Below are positions 34,662-42,152 of a stretch of DNA of 64,000 bases, piece after piece. This DNA comes from Nocardia sp. SYP-A9097. GTDB lineage: Bacteria > Actinomycetota > Actinomycetes > Mycobacteriales > Mycobacteriaceae. A program made the position numbers and the translations under genes. Numbering within the stretch: position 1 is the first letter of the stretch; every line of letters begins with the position of its first letter. Location of the stretch: contig NZ_WJIC01000026.1 of the NCBI RefSeq assembly GCF_009649815.1, positions 40,366 through 104,365 on the forward strand, read 5' to 3'. The notes beneath the pieces are model-generated. The model was not told where the DNA came from. It was given only the letters and a program-made list of their open reading frames with translations, and searched no databases.

Positions 34662-35141
34662 ATGAACATACCGACTGTGAAATGTCTTGTCTGGGAGGTG
34701 GACAACGCCCTGTGGGACGGCGTGGTCTGCGAAACGACCGACGGCGCACTGCGCGCCGAAGCGGTGCGTGCCCTGCGCATCCTGCGCGAGCGCGGCGTCA
34801 TGCACGCCGTAGCCAGCCGCGGCGAATTCGCCTGGACCGTCGCACAACTCCGCAAACACGGCCTACACGACCGCTTCGCCGTAGTCGAAGTCGGCTGGGG
34901 CAAGAAATCCGCCGCCATCACCCGCATAGCCCAAACCCTGGGCGTAGGCCTGGACCAGGTCGGCTACATAGACGCCGAACCCCTCGAACGCACCGAGGTA
35001 GCCCACGCCCTCCCACAGGTCCGCTGCTACGCCGCCCGCCACGCAGACGTACTCCCCGCCCTCCAAGAATTCCGCGCCCCCCTGGGCTCGGTCCCACCCC
35101 CAACTTCCCCCATGAGCTTCGCCCACATCCACGCCCGCTGA
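34662..35141 (+). CDS. HAD-superfamily (HAD-IIIC/FkbH-like) protein with altered active site
   Basis: 159 aa from the ATG at 34662 (GGGGCAGG just upstream). The fold follows FkbH-like HAD proteins: motif I region CLVWEVDNALWDGV, motif II HAVASRG, motif III lysine EVGWGKKSAAI, motif IV GYIDAEPLERTEV. In active relatives motif I is DLDNT and motif IV is DDNP. Here the nucleophilic Asp is Glu, Thr is Ala, and one motif IV Asp is Ala. It may be a non-catalytic HAD protein. It is a single gene, with no carrier protein or PKS nearby. Confidence 0.75.
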   Translation: MNIPTVKCLVWEVDNALWDGVVCETTDGALRAEAVRALRILRERGVMHAVASRGEFAWTVAQLRKHGLHDRFAVVEVGWGKKSAAITRIAQTLGVGLDQVGYIDAEPLERTEVAHALPQVRCYAARHADVLPALQEFRAPLGSVPPPTSPMSFAHIHAR

Positions 35142-35152
35142 CAGCCATCCCT

Positions 35153-35211
35153 CGAGCCCGATCCGATTCGACCGAGCGGCCGCCGTCCGGACAGCGGCCG
35201 GTGCGGGCTCG
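35153..35211. terminator. double-stem terminator between convergent genes
   Basis: Outer arms CGAGCCCG/CGGGCTCG and inner arms CGGCCGC/GCGGCCG lie between the HAD gene and the inhibitor gene ends. Confidence 0.6.
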
Positions 35212-35219
35212 GATCAGGG

Positions 35220-35498
35220 TCAGGTGATGTCGATGTCTGTGGTGTGGGTGTCGACGGCCTCGTTGTTCCAGGAGCGTTCGAGGCGGAACTCGATCGTGTA
35301 GTGGCCTCGGGTGGTGCCGCGGAGGCGGAAGTGTTGTGTGCCACCGTCTCCGGGCTCGGCATCGGGGATCGGTGTGAAGGTGGACTCCGTGAGTTCGATG
35401 CCGGCGGGGAGGTCGGTGGGTTGCCAGCGGTAGCCGGTGGTCGGGGTCGACTTCAGGTCGATCTCGAAGACTTCCCCGACGGTGGCGGTGAGCGTCAT
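35220..35498 (-). CDS. chagasin-type cysteine protease inhibitor (family I42)
   Basis: 92 aa from the ATG at 35498. The three inhibitory loops of chagasin are recognisable: STPTTGYRW (residues ~17-25, the NPTTGY loop), GDGGTQHF (the GxGG-type loop) and LERSWNNE (the RPW-type loop). It has no signal peptide in this start choice. Its ATG overlaps the stop of the papain-like protease gene by 4 bp (ATGA), so inhibitor and protease are translationally coupled, probably to protect the producing cell. Starting at 35507 would add three residues. Confidence 0.85.
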   Translation of the reverse strand: MTLTATVGEVFEIDLKSTPTTGYRWQPTDLPAGIELTESTFTPIPDAEPGDGGTQHFRLRGTTRGHYTIEFRLERSWNNEAVDTHTTDIDIT

Positions 35499-37192
35499 CC
35501 GAACCATTTGTGGAACATGCTCGAATTCGTCCCTTCGACAAAGCAATCCAATCGGCCGGCCGTCCAGGAGGCCGCGGCTACCCCGGAACTGAGCTGTCCG
35601 CCCAGACTCTCCTCACCGCTCCACCGCGAACCATCCCACCATTTGTGCATCATTTGGAAGGTGATACCGGGATAGAACACGTCGATGCGATTGGGTCCCC
35701 AGGACACCGCGGCCGGATCGCCGGCGACGTAGCCGCCCAGATTCTCCCAGTCGCTCCACTTCGACCCGTTCCACCATTTGTGAAACAGCTGGCTGTTCGC
35801 ACCCTTGACGAAGGTATCGAGCCGGTCGGCCGACCACGACGCGGCGGCGGGAGCCGAATCGAGCACGCCCCCAAGGCTTTCCCAACCGCCCCAGTGGCCG
35901 CCGTCCCACCACAGATGCCACATGGCCGAATCCATGCCCTGCGCGAAGACGTCAATCCTGTTCGGTCCCCAGGACACTGCCGCCGGATCCGAGGACAGCA
36001 CGCCGCCCAGTGCCTCCCAGCCGCTCCAACCACCCTGGAACCATTTGTGATACAGCTGATGGTCATTGCCGGTGGCGAACATGTCGAGTCGGCCCGCGTC
36101 CCAGGAGCAGATCGCCGGACCGCCCTGCAGCCCGCCGCCGAGCGACTCCCAGCCGCCCCAATTGGCCCCATCCCACCAGCGGTGATAGGTGGCCGAATCC
36201 GCACCGCGAACGACGACATCGATGCGGTTCGGTCCCCAGGACACGGCGCTGGGCTTGGAGGTGAGAATGCCGCCGAGCGATTCCCAGCCACTCCAGCCGG
36301 CCGTCGCGGGCAGTTTCACCCCCTGCGACGTCGCGAAGGAGTAGGTGTCGAAATTGCAGTCACCATAGGCGATCTTGAAGAAGCCGGACATGCCCCAGCC
36401 GGTGCCCCAGGAATTCTTCGCGATCCAGCATTGCTCGGCCTCGGAATAGCCGATGACTTCCACGCAGTGGCCACCCAGCAGCGTTCCACTGACATGGTGA
36501 TAGACCCCCGACCCATAGGAGTAGAAATCGTCGTAGACATCGAATGATGCCGCACATGGACCTACCTGGGAGAGATAGTTCTTGCGTGCGGTGATATCGG
36601 TGACGAGACCGTGGCTGGTGATGGAGACCTGCGTCGCCGGGCGATTGGGTGTCGGCCGCTGATAGGGTTTCCATAAACCATTCGCCGGATCGGTCTGCGG
36701 CGGATTGTCGAAGGCGTTCATATACGGCAGTGCGGTGTCCCCGACCACCCCGCGTTGTTTGATCTGTTCCATGCAGCCATTCGCATTCCAGCCGCCGCAG
36801 CTCGGGCCGTGGCTCGAGTTGAAATGCGAGTCCGCCTCGGAGAGATCGAGCAGCTGGGAATGCTCGATCGAGGCCATCGACTCCACCACGGCGGTGCAGC
36901 AGAACGACACACAGGAACCACAGTGCTTCTGATCTTTGACCGAGGTGACGTGATTGCCATTGTGGTTGCGCCAGTCCACCTCCGGCGCGAACGCCTCCGG
37001 TTCGGCTGCGCCGGCTTCCCGCGGCATATTCGCCGCCAGTGCCAGATCGGAGGGGGTGAATACCACCCCCAGCAACGCCTTCTTCCCGGCATCGTTCAAT
37101 TGTGATTGCGGCGTCTCGCGCGCTGCCCAGCGCGCTCTGGAATTGCGTAATTCGAGGTTGAGTTCAGCAGTGTCGAGATTGGCCATTTGCAT
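35495..37192 (-). CDS. papain-family (C1) cysteine protease with six C-terminal lectin/propeller repeats
   Basis: 565 aa. A short N-terminal segment (RARWAARETPQSQLND) resembles the pro-region of bacterial C1 proteases. The catalytic domain (~70-295) has Q88, nucleophile C94 in CGSCVSF, H242 in LGGHCVEVIGY and N260 in AKNSWGTGWG. Residues ~298-565 are about six ~47-residue repeats of the type GWESLGG...PAAVSWGPNRIDVF...WWDG, as in PLL-type fucose-binding beta-propellers. There is no Sec or Tat signal peptide, which is odd for such a protease. The next gene encodes a matching inhibitor. Confidence 0.9.
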   Translation of the reverse strand: MQMANLDTAELNLELRNSRARWAARETPQSQLNDAGKKALLGVVFTPSDLALAANMPREAGAAEPEAFAPEVDWRNHNGNHVTSVKDQKHCGSCVSFCCTAVVESMASIEHSQLLDLSEADSHFNSSHGPSCGGWNANGCMEQIKQRGVVGDTALPYMNAFDNPPQTDPANGLWKPYQRPTPNRPATQVSITSHGLVTDITARKNYLSQVGPCAASFDVYDDFYSYGSGVYHHVSGTLLGGHCVEVIGYSEAEQCWIAKNSWGTGWGMSGFFKIAYGDCNFDTYSFATSQGVKLPATAGWSGWESLGGILTSKPSAVSWGPNRIDVVVRGADSATYHRWWDGANWGGWESLGGGLQGGPAICSWDAGRLDMFATGNDHQLYHKWFQGGWSGWEALGGVLSSDPAAVSWGPNRIDVFAQGMDSAMWHLWWDGGHWGGWESLGGVLDSAPAAASWSADRLDTFVKGANSQLFHKWWNGSKWSDWENLGGYVAGDPAAVSWGPNRIDVFYPGITFQMMHKWWDGSRWSGEESLGGQLSSGVAAASWTAGRLDCFVEGTNSSMFHKWFG

Positions 37193-37398
37193 ATTCCCTG
37201 GTCGGAGAATTAAGTGAACTCACCGCATCGTCGCGGCAGATCGTAGATCCTCGCCCCGAGATGGAACTACCTCTGAAGTATGCGCGCCGGACAGCCGGAA
37301 GAGAAGGGAATTGCCGTCGTTCCGAAACGAACCGAACTACCGGTTCGTATTTCTTTCATGGCAAGTTTTGCAATTCGAGTCACTCTGCTTCGCATGGG

Positions 37399-37746
37399 CT
37401 ATGCGATGCGGCGCAGGCCCGCCAGGAGACGTTTTACTTCCGCGGCGGAGACCGCGTAGTCGTCGCTGTCCTCGGCTATGCCTTCGTCCACCCAGGCGCG
37501 CAGCAGGGAGGAGAGGTCGGTGCCGCGTTTGCGGGCGATCTCCTCGGCTCGGCGGCGTTGGCGGACGGTGAGCCGGACCGTGGTGACCACCAGGGTGTCC
37601 TCGGCGGAGTCGGGGACGGCGGCGGGTGGGGGGAGTACCTCGTCGGCGGCGATGGTCGCGCCGAAGATGAGTTCGCCTGCGGCGGCGGCAGCGGCTAGTT
37701 CCTCGGCTTCGGCGAGGTCGCGATACTCGTTGTGGCGCTTGCTCAT
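37399..37746 (-). CDS. ribbon-helix-helix protein, possible antitoxin
   Basis: 115 aa from the ATG at 37746, which overlaps the upstream stop by 4 bp (ATGA). The segment TLVVTTVRLTVRQRRRAEEIARKRGTDLSSLLRAWVDEGI is an RHH DNA-binding motif: one basic strand and two helices. The first half is acidic and Ala-rich. The gene order (putative toxin first, RHH antitoxin second, coupled) matches BrnT/BrnA-like modules, but the partner is not a clear BrnT. Confidence 0.7.
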   Translation of the reverse strand: MSKRHNEYRDLAEAEELAAAAAAGELIFGATIAADEVLPPPAAVPDSAEDTLVVTTVRLTVRQRRRAEEIARKRGTDLSSLLRAWVDEGIAEDSDDYAVSAAEVKRLLAGLRRIA

Positions 37747-38024
37747 TGGTTCGCCTCCCATTCCTCGAAAGCGGTCACCTGGTCGGATGTCATCGGTGCT
37801 GCGTAGACGATCTGATGATCGAATCCGCCCAATGGGCGCAGGACCACCAGTATCGGAGTCCCGGCCGGGGTACGAGTCCACACCGACAGACCCGGCGCGC
37901 CGTTCTTGGTGAAAACGGACTGGACCCAGCGGCGTGGTGCGTCGGCCAGCGCCCGGAGCACCTCATCGGTGGTCAGACCGCCATTGAGGTTCATCGCTGC
38001 CGAGAGCAGCCACTCATAACCCAC
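37743..38024 (-). CDS. small protein coupled to RHH protein, possible toxin
   Basis: 93 aa from the GTG at 38024; an ATG at 37994 would drop ten residues. The pattern is a helix (TTDEVLRALADAPRRW), beta strands (GLSVWTRTPAGTPILVVLRPLGG, HQIVYAAPM) and an acidic C-terminal helix, an arrangement like RelE/BrnT-type toxins. No family assignment is certain. It is the first cistron of a two-gene unit with an RHH protein, which is the basis for suspecting a toxin-antitoxin pair. Confidence 0.55.
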   Translation of the reverse strand: MGYEWLLSAAMNLNGGLTTDEVLRALADAPRRWVQSVFTKNGAPGLSVWTRTPAGTPILVVLRPLGGFDHQIVYAAPMTSDQVTAFEEWEANQ

Positions 38025-38054
38025 ACCTATGAGAATACAACGAGCATCTCCGCA

Positions 38055-38095
38055 GTTCGAGCCCCGATTCCAATGGCAGGAATCGGGGCTCGAAC
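38055..38095. terminator. strong hairpin downstream of the cholesterol oxidase gene
   Basis: A perfect inverted repeat with 17-bp arms (GTTCGAGCCCCGATTCC and complement) and a 7-nt loop, between the ChoD-like gene end and the small two-gene unit. There is no T-run, as is common for actinobacterial terminators. Confidence 0.8.
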
Positions 38096-38121
38096 AGAAT
38101 CAGGCGGGATCGATCTCCGAA

Positions 38122-39846
38122 TCAGGCGGATTCGGTCTTGCCGCCGCGGATTTCGACGATGGGCAACACCAGCGCAGCGGGCGCCGAGGCGGGCACCGCG
38201 GGCCGGTTGGGTGTGACCGGGGCGATGCGCTGGTAGCCGGTCCCGGGCTCGGGCCGGGTATCGGCCTCACCCTTGTTCGGCCACATGGCCGCGGCCCGCT
38301 CGGCCTGGGCGGTAATGGTCAGCGACGGATTCACCCCGAGGTTCGCCGACACCGCGGCCCCGTCGACCACGCTCATCGTGGGGTAGCCGTAGACCCGGTG
38401 GTACGGGTCGATGACACCGCTGCCGGCATCGGCGCCGATGACCGCGCCGCCGAGGAAGTGCGCGGTGAGCGGGATATTGAAGACCTCACCCCAGGACCCG
38501 CCCGCGACGCCACCGATCTTCGCGGCGACCGCGCGCGTCACCTCGTTACCCGCGGGGATCCAGGTCGGATTCGGTTCGCCGTGACCCTGTTTGGAGGTCA
38601 GCTTGCGCCCGAACAGCCCGCGCTTGGTGTACGTGGTGATCGAATTGTCGAGATGCTGCATCACCAGCGAGATGATGGTGCGCTCACTCCAGTTCTTCAC
38701 CGAAAGGTACTGCAGCATGTCGAGCGGATGCCGCAGCACGGTTCCCAGGAAGCGCAGCCAGCGCGGTACGCGCCCGCCGCCGTCGACCATGAGGGTCTGC
38801 AGCAGGCCCATGGCATTGGATCCCTTGCCGTAGCGGACCGGTTCGATATGGGTGTCGGGCGTGGGATGGATCGAGGAGGTGATGGCGACACCGCGGGTGA
38901 AATCGATATCCGGATTCACCTTGCGGGTCGCCGCGCCGACAATCGATTCGGAGTTGGTGCGGGTCAGCACACCCAGCCGATCCGAGAGCCCCGGCAGCGT
39001 GCCCTGATCGCGCATGGCGAACAGCAACTGCTGCGTGCCGCGGGTGCCGGCGGCGAGCACCACATGCGCGGCGGTATAGGTCTTGGGCTGTTTACGGAAC
39101 CAGGTCCCGGTGCGCGCGGTGTTCACATCCCAGGTGCCGTCCGGCAGCGGCTTCACCGCCTCGACGGTGGTCATCGGAATGATCTGCGCCCCAGCCTTTT
39201 CCGCGAGATACAGATAGTTCTTCACCAGGGTGTTCTTGGCATTGTGCCGGCATCCGGTCATGCACTCACCGCATTCGATGCATCCGGTGCGCTCGGGCCC
39301 GGCGCCACCGAAGTACGGGTCCGCGACCTTCTTGCCCGCTTCACCGAAGAACACCCCGACCGGAGTCTGCACGAAGGTGTCGCCGACACCCATATCCTCG
39401 GCGACCTGCTTGAACACCTCGTCGGCGGGCGTCATATGCGGGTTCTTCACCACGCCGAGCATCTTCTGTGCCTGCTCGTAGTACGGCAGCAGCTCATCAC
39501 GCCAGTCGGTGATATCGCGCCACTGCGCGTCCTCGAAGAACGGCTGCGGCGGCACATACAGCGTGTTCGCGTAGTTCAGTGATCCACCGCCGACGCCCGC
39601 GCCCGCGAGAATCAGCACATCGCGCAGCGGGTGAATCCGCTGAATTCCGAAGCAGCCCAGCTTGGGAGCCCACAGGAACTTGCGCAGGTCCCAGCTGGTG
39701 TCGGGCAGTTGATCATCGGTGAACCGCTGTCCGGCCTCCAATACACCGACGCGGTAACCCTTCTCGGTGAGACGCAGCGCGGTGACGCTGCCACCGAATC
39801 CGGATCCGACAATGAGTACATCGAAGTCGGTCTCGCGTCGGTTCAT
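38122..39846 (-). CDS. choD: GMC oxidoreductase, ChoD-like cholesterol oxidase
   Basis: 574 aa from the ATG at 39846, close to mycobacterial ChoD. The FAD-binding motif is DVLIVGSGFGGSVTAL near the N-terminus, followed by AGAGVGGGSLNYANTL. A cysteine-rich stretch GCIECGECMTGCRHNAKN lies near 190-205, a feature of this ChoD-type subgroup. The GMC C-terminal signature is NIPLTAHFLGGAVIGADAGSGVID. Relatives are annotated as cholesterol oxidases, but some act on other sterols or unknown alcohols. A MerR gene is divergent and shares the promoter region. Confidence 0.88.
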   Translation of the reverse strand: MNRRETDFDVLIVGSGFGGSVTALRLTEKGYRVGVLEAGQRFTDDQLPDTSWDLRKFLWAPKLGCFGIQRIHPLRDVLILAGAGVGGGSLNYANTLYVPPQPFFEDAQWRDITDWRDELLPYYEQAQKMLGVVKNPHMTPADEVFKQVAEDMGVGDTFVQTPVGVFFGEAGKKVADPYFGGAGPERTGCIECGECMTGCRHNAKNTLVKNYLYLAEKAGAQIIPMTTVEAVKPLPDGTWDVNTARTGTWFRKQPKTYTAAHVVLAAGTRGTQQLLFAMRDQGTLPGLSDRLGVLTRTNSESIVGAATRKVNPDIDFTRGVAITSSIHPTPDTHIEPVRYGKGSNAMGLLQTLMVDGGGRVPRWLRFLGTVLRHPLDMLQYLSVKNWSERTIISLVMQHLDNSITTYTKRGLFGRKLTSKQGHGEPNPTWIPAGNEVTRAVAAKIGGVAGGSWGEVFNIPLTAHFLGGAVIGADAGSGVIDPYHRVYGYPTMSVVDGAAVSANLGVNPSLTITAQAERAAAMWPNKGEADTRPEPGTGYQRIAPVTPNRPAVPASAPAALVLPIVEIRGGKTESA

Positions 39847-39888
39847 CACAAACTCCCTTGTCGTCGTCGACAGTGTGGCGGCGGTTAC

Positions 39889-39916
39889 GCTAACGCGGAC
39901 AGTTGCCACTGTCAAC
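39889..39916. promoter_or_regulatory. choD promoter and MerR operator
   Basis: A 16-bp inverted repeat GACAGT-4-ACTGTC (39898-39913) overlaps the -35 of choD (TTGACA, minus strand 39915-39910), with a TAGCGT -10 at 17-bp spacing. Downstream on the plus strand TATGCT (39936-39941) would start the merR transcript on its GTG (leaderless). Confidence 0.6.
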
Positions 39917-39947
39917 GTCAGCCGGTCGCGGTATCTATGCTGTTCGC

Positions 39948-40622
39948 GTGGATCGATACAGCCGCTCCCAGCTCGCCGAACTCAGCGGGGTGCCCGCGCG
40001 CACCATTCGCTACTACCACTCGCTCGGAGTGCTGCCCAAGCCCGGACGTGCGGGCAAGGAGTCGGTCTACGGGGACGAGCACCTGGAACGACTGCAGGCG
40101 ATAGCGGCCATGCAGGCGCGCGGCCTGCGCCTGGAGGCGATCCGCGAGGTATTCGACGCCGAGGTGCCGCCCGAGGGGGATTGGCGCGAGTTGTTCGACC
40201 CACGCTATCCCGACAGCGATGCGGGTTCGATCATCGACGACGACCAACTCACCGAGGTGCTCGGCGATCGCAGGCTGGAGATTCTGGCGGAACTGGTGAG
40301 CGCGGGCTATGTGCAACCGCACGGGCAGCGCTGGCGAATTCCCGAGCCCGCCATGCTTACCGGCGCGCTGGTGCTTTACGACGTGGGCACCGACATCTCG
40401 CTGTCCGGCACGCTGCGCACGCTCATCCGCGTCCGTATCGCCGAGCTGGCCGATGAGATGGTGCGCACCTTCCGTGACGCCGTCGGCACCAGCTACGGCG
40501 GAGAAGGCGTGCGCCCGGACCTGATTCGCTTCCAGGAACGCTATCGGGCCGCCGCCCGCGAGGTGGGCGGCGCGACCCTGGCTGCCGAGATCGAGCGCGC
40601 GGTCCGCGAACTCGACGACTGA
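39948..40622 (+). CDS. MerR family regulator
   Basis: 224 aa from the GTG at 39948. The MerR winged helix is at the N-terminus: SRSQLAELSGVPARTIRYYHSLGVLPKPGR, then YGDEHLERLQAIAAMQARGLRLEAIREV. The C-terminal ~130 residues are helical with no metal-binding cysteines, so a small organic ligand is more likely than a metal. It is divergent from the ChoD-like gene, and a palindrome lies between the two, so it probably controls choD. Confidence 0.9.
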   Translation: MDRYSRSQLAELSGVPARTIRYYHSLGVLPKPGRAGKESVYGDEHLERLQAIAAMQARGLRLEAIREVFDAEVPPEGDWRELFDPRYPDSDAGSIIDDDQLTEVLGDRRLEILAELVSAGYVQPHGQRWRIPEPAMLTGALVLYDVGTDISLSGTLRTLIRVRIAELADEMVRTFRDAVGTSYGGEGVRPDLIRFQERYRAAAREVGGATLAAEIERAVRELDD

Positions 40623-40628
40623 GCGCAC

Positions 40629-41963
40629 CTACGGGACCGTCACCGGGTCCTCACAGCTGGCGGGCGGATCGACCAGCGCGCAATCGGACGGACTGCGGAC
40701 GGGCGCATAACTGGCGGGCACCCCGTTCGAGGCCACGATCCGGCGATAGGTCTCGACCGCGTCCGTCGGCGTGCGCGCCAGATTCGGATCCGCCTTCACA
40801 TCGACCGTGTAGAGCCCGAAACGTGGTGTGTAGGAGCTCCATTCGTAATTGTCGGTGATGCTCCAGTAGTTGTAGCCGACCAGGTTGATGCCGTCGGCCT
40901 TGGCGCGCTGCAGCCAGTACACCGTGTCGCGCAGATGATCGGAGCGGGTGTATCCGTCCTTGCGCGGGTTGCCATCCTCGGTGGGCATACCGTTCTCCAC
41001 CACCCATAGCGACTTGCCCGGGAACTTCTCCGAATAGTGTTGCAGTGCATAGTAAATGCCCTCGGGCCGGACCGGCAGATCCCACATGCCCTTGGGTGCG
41101 GCGACCGAGCCGTCGGGCTGGGATACCGCATTGGATTTGGGCGGTTCGATACCGAAGTAGTAGTCGATGCCGATGAAGTCCAGCTTGTCGCCGATCTTCT
41201 CCATGAGCGGTCCGTTGACCTCGGACTCCGCGCCGGCCACATAGCCGACATTGCTGGTCACCAGCGCGCCGCGCTGCACCTTGTGGATGTAGTCGTAGAT
41301 CTCGTTGTGCGCCCGAGCGACCTCGTCGAGCATATTGTCCGCGACGGTATCGTTCTGCCGCACCTCGTGCATGATGTACGCGACCGGCTCATTGATGGTG
41401 ACCCACACCGGGTTTCGCGTGGCGTACCGGTCCACCACCTTCTTCATATTGGTGAGCCAGTCCTGCACCATGCCCGGGTTGTTCCAGCCGCCGCGGTCGA
41501 GTGCCCAGCCCGGATACACCCAGTGGTCCAGGGTCAGCATGGGTCGCATGCCATTGTCGAGAATGGTGTCCACGACCGAGTCGTAGAAGGCGAAGCCGTC
41601 CTCGTCCCAGGAGTCCGGGGTGGGTTGCAGGCGCGCCCATTCGATGCCGATGCGGAAGACCTTCACGCCCAGGCTCGCCGCTAGGGCGATGTCATTGGGG
41701 TAGCGGGAGCGGAAGTCGATGGAGTTCTTGTACTTGTCCCAATCCGGATTGTTCTGGATGTACCGCGTCCAATTGCTGTCCGGCGCATGGCCCTCCGACT
41801 GGAAGCCCGAGGCGGCCACACCCCATAGGAAGTTCTCGCCGAGCGATCCGTGCGCGGCCGAGGTGGCGGCGGCGGGAGTGGCGGACCCGACCGCGGCGAC
41901 CGGCAGCAGCGTGGAGGCCGCGGCGATCCCGGCCAGGACGAGACGGTGCAGCTGTGTGCGCAT
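40629..41963 (-). CDS. secreted glycoside hydrolase family 1
   Basis: 444 aa with a signal peptide (MRTQLHRLVLAG, Ala-rich core, ending about AAATSA). The GH1 barrel is complete: LWGVAASGFQSEGHAPDSNW, the acid/base Glu in TINEPVAY, the nucleophile in VVENGMPTEDG, and YWSITDNYEW near the end. Four cysteines lie in the C-terminal tail (DCALVDPPASCEDP). Likely a beta-glucosidase or beta-glycosidase exported to the wall or medium; the sugar is unknown. A close paralog follows upstream on the same strand. The start has AGGAG upstream. Confidence 0.92.
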   Translation of the reverse strand: MRTQLHRLVLAGIAAASTLLPVAAVGSATPAAATSAAHGSLGENFLWGVAASGFQSEGHAPDSNWTRYIQNNPDWDKYKNSIDFRSRYPNDIALAASLGVKVFRIGIEWARLQPTPDSWDEDGFAFYDSVVDTILDNGMRPMLTLDHWVYPGWALDRGGWNNPGMVQDWLTNMKKVVDRYATRNPVWVTINEPVAYIMHEVRQNDTVADNMLDEVARAHNEIYDYIHKVQRGALVTSNVGYVAGAESEVNGPLMEKIGDKLDFIGIDYYFGIEPPKSNAVSQPDGSVAAPKGMWDLPVRPEGIYYALQHYSEKFPGKSLWVVENGMPTEDGNPRKDGYTRSDHLRDTVYWLQRAKADGINLVGYNYWSITDNYEWSSYTPRFGLYTVDVKADPNLARTPTDAVETYRRIVASNGVPASYAPVRSPSDCALVDPPASCEDPVTVP

Positions 41964-42152
41964 CGGGACTCCTGTTCCGGGACGAGTGGTCGGAATGTCC
42001 CGAATCGGAGCGTAACTGGCCGATAGCTGAATTTTGGCTCACGTGGATGCGTGTCGCATGGTGCGGATGTGACGTGTGATGCGACACAGCCCGGGGCGAC
42101 GAGCGCGAATGTCACCCGGGTCGATCTCGGAATATCGGTGCGGGACGGGCGC

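Noticed and set aside
36300..37192. Sec signal peptide on the papain-like protease
   Set aside because: The N-terminus (MQMANLDTAELNLEL) is acidic and lacks a hydrophobic core, and no upstream start gives one.
38055..38095. tRNA-like T-arm (GTTCGA...)
   Set aside because: It is part of a perfect 17-bp hairpin with no acceptor, D or anticodon arms; a terminator fits better.
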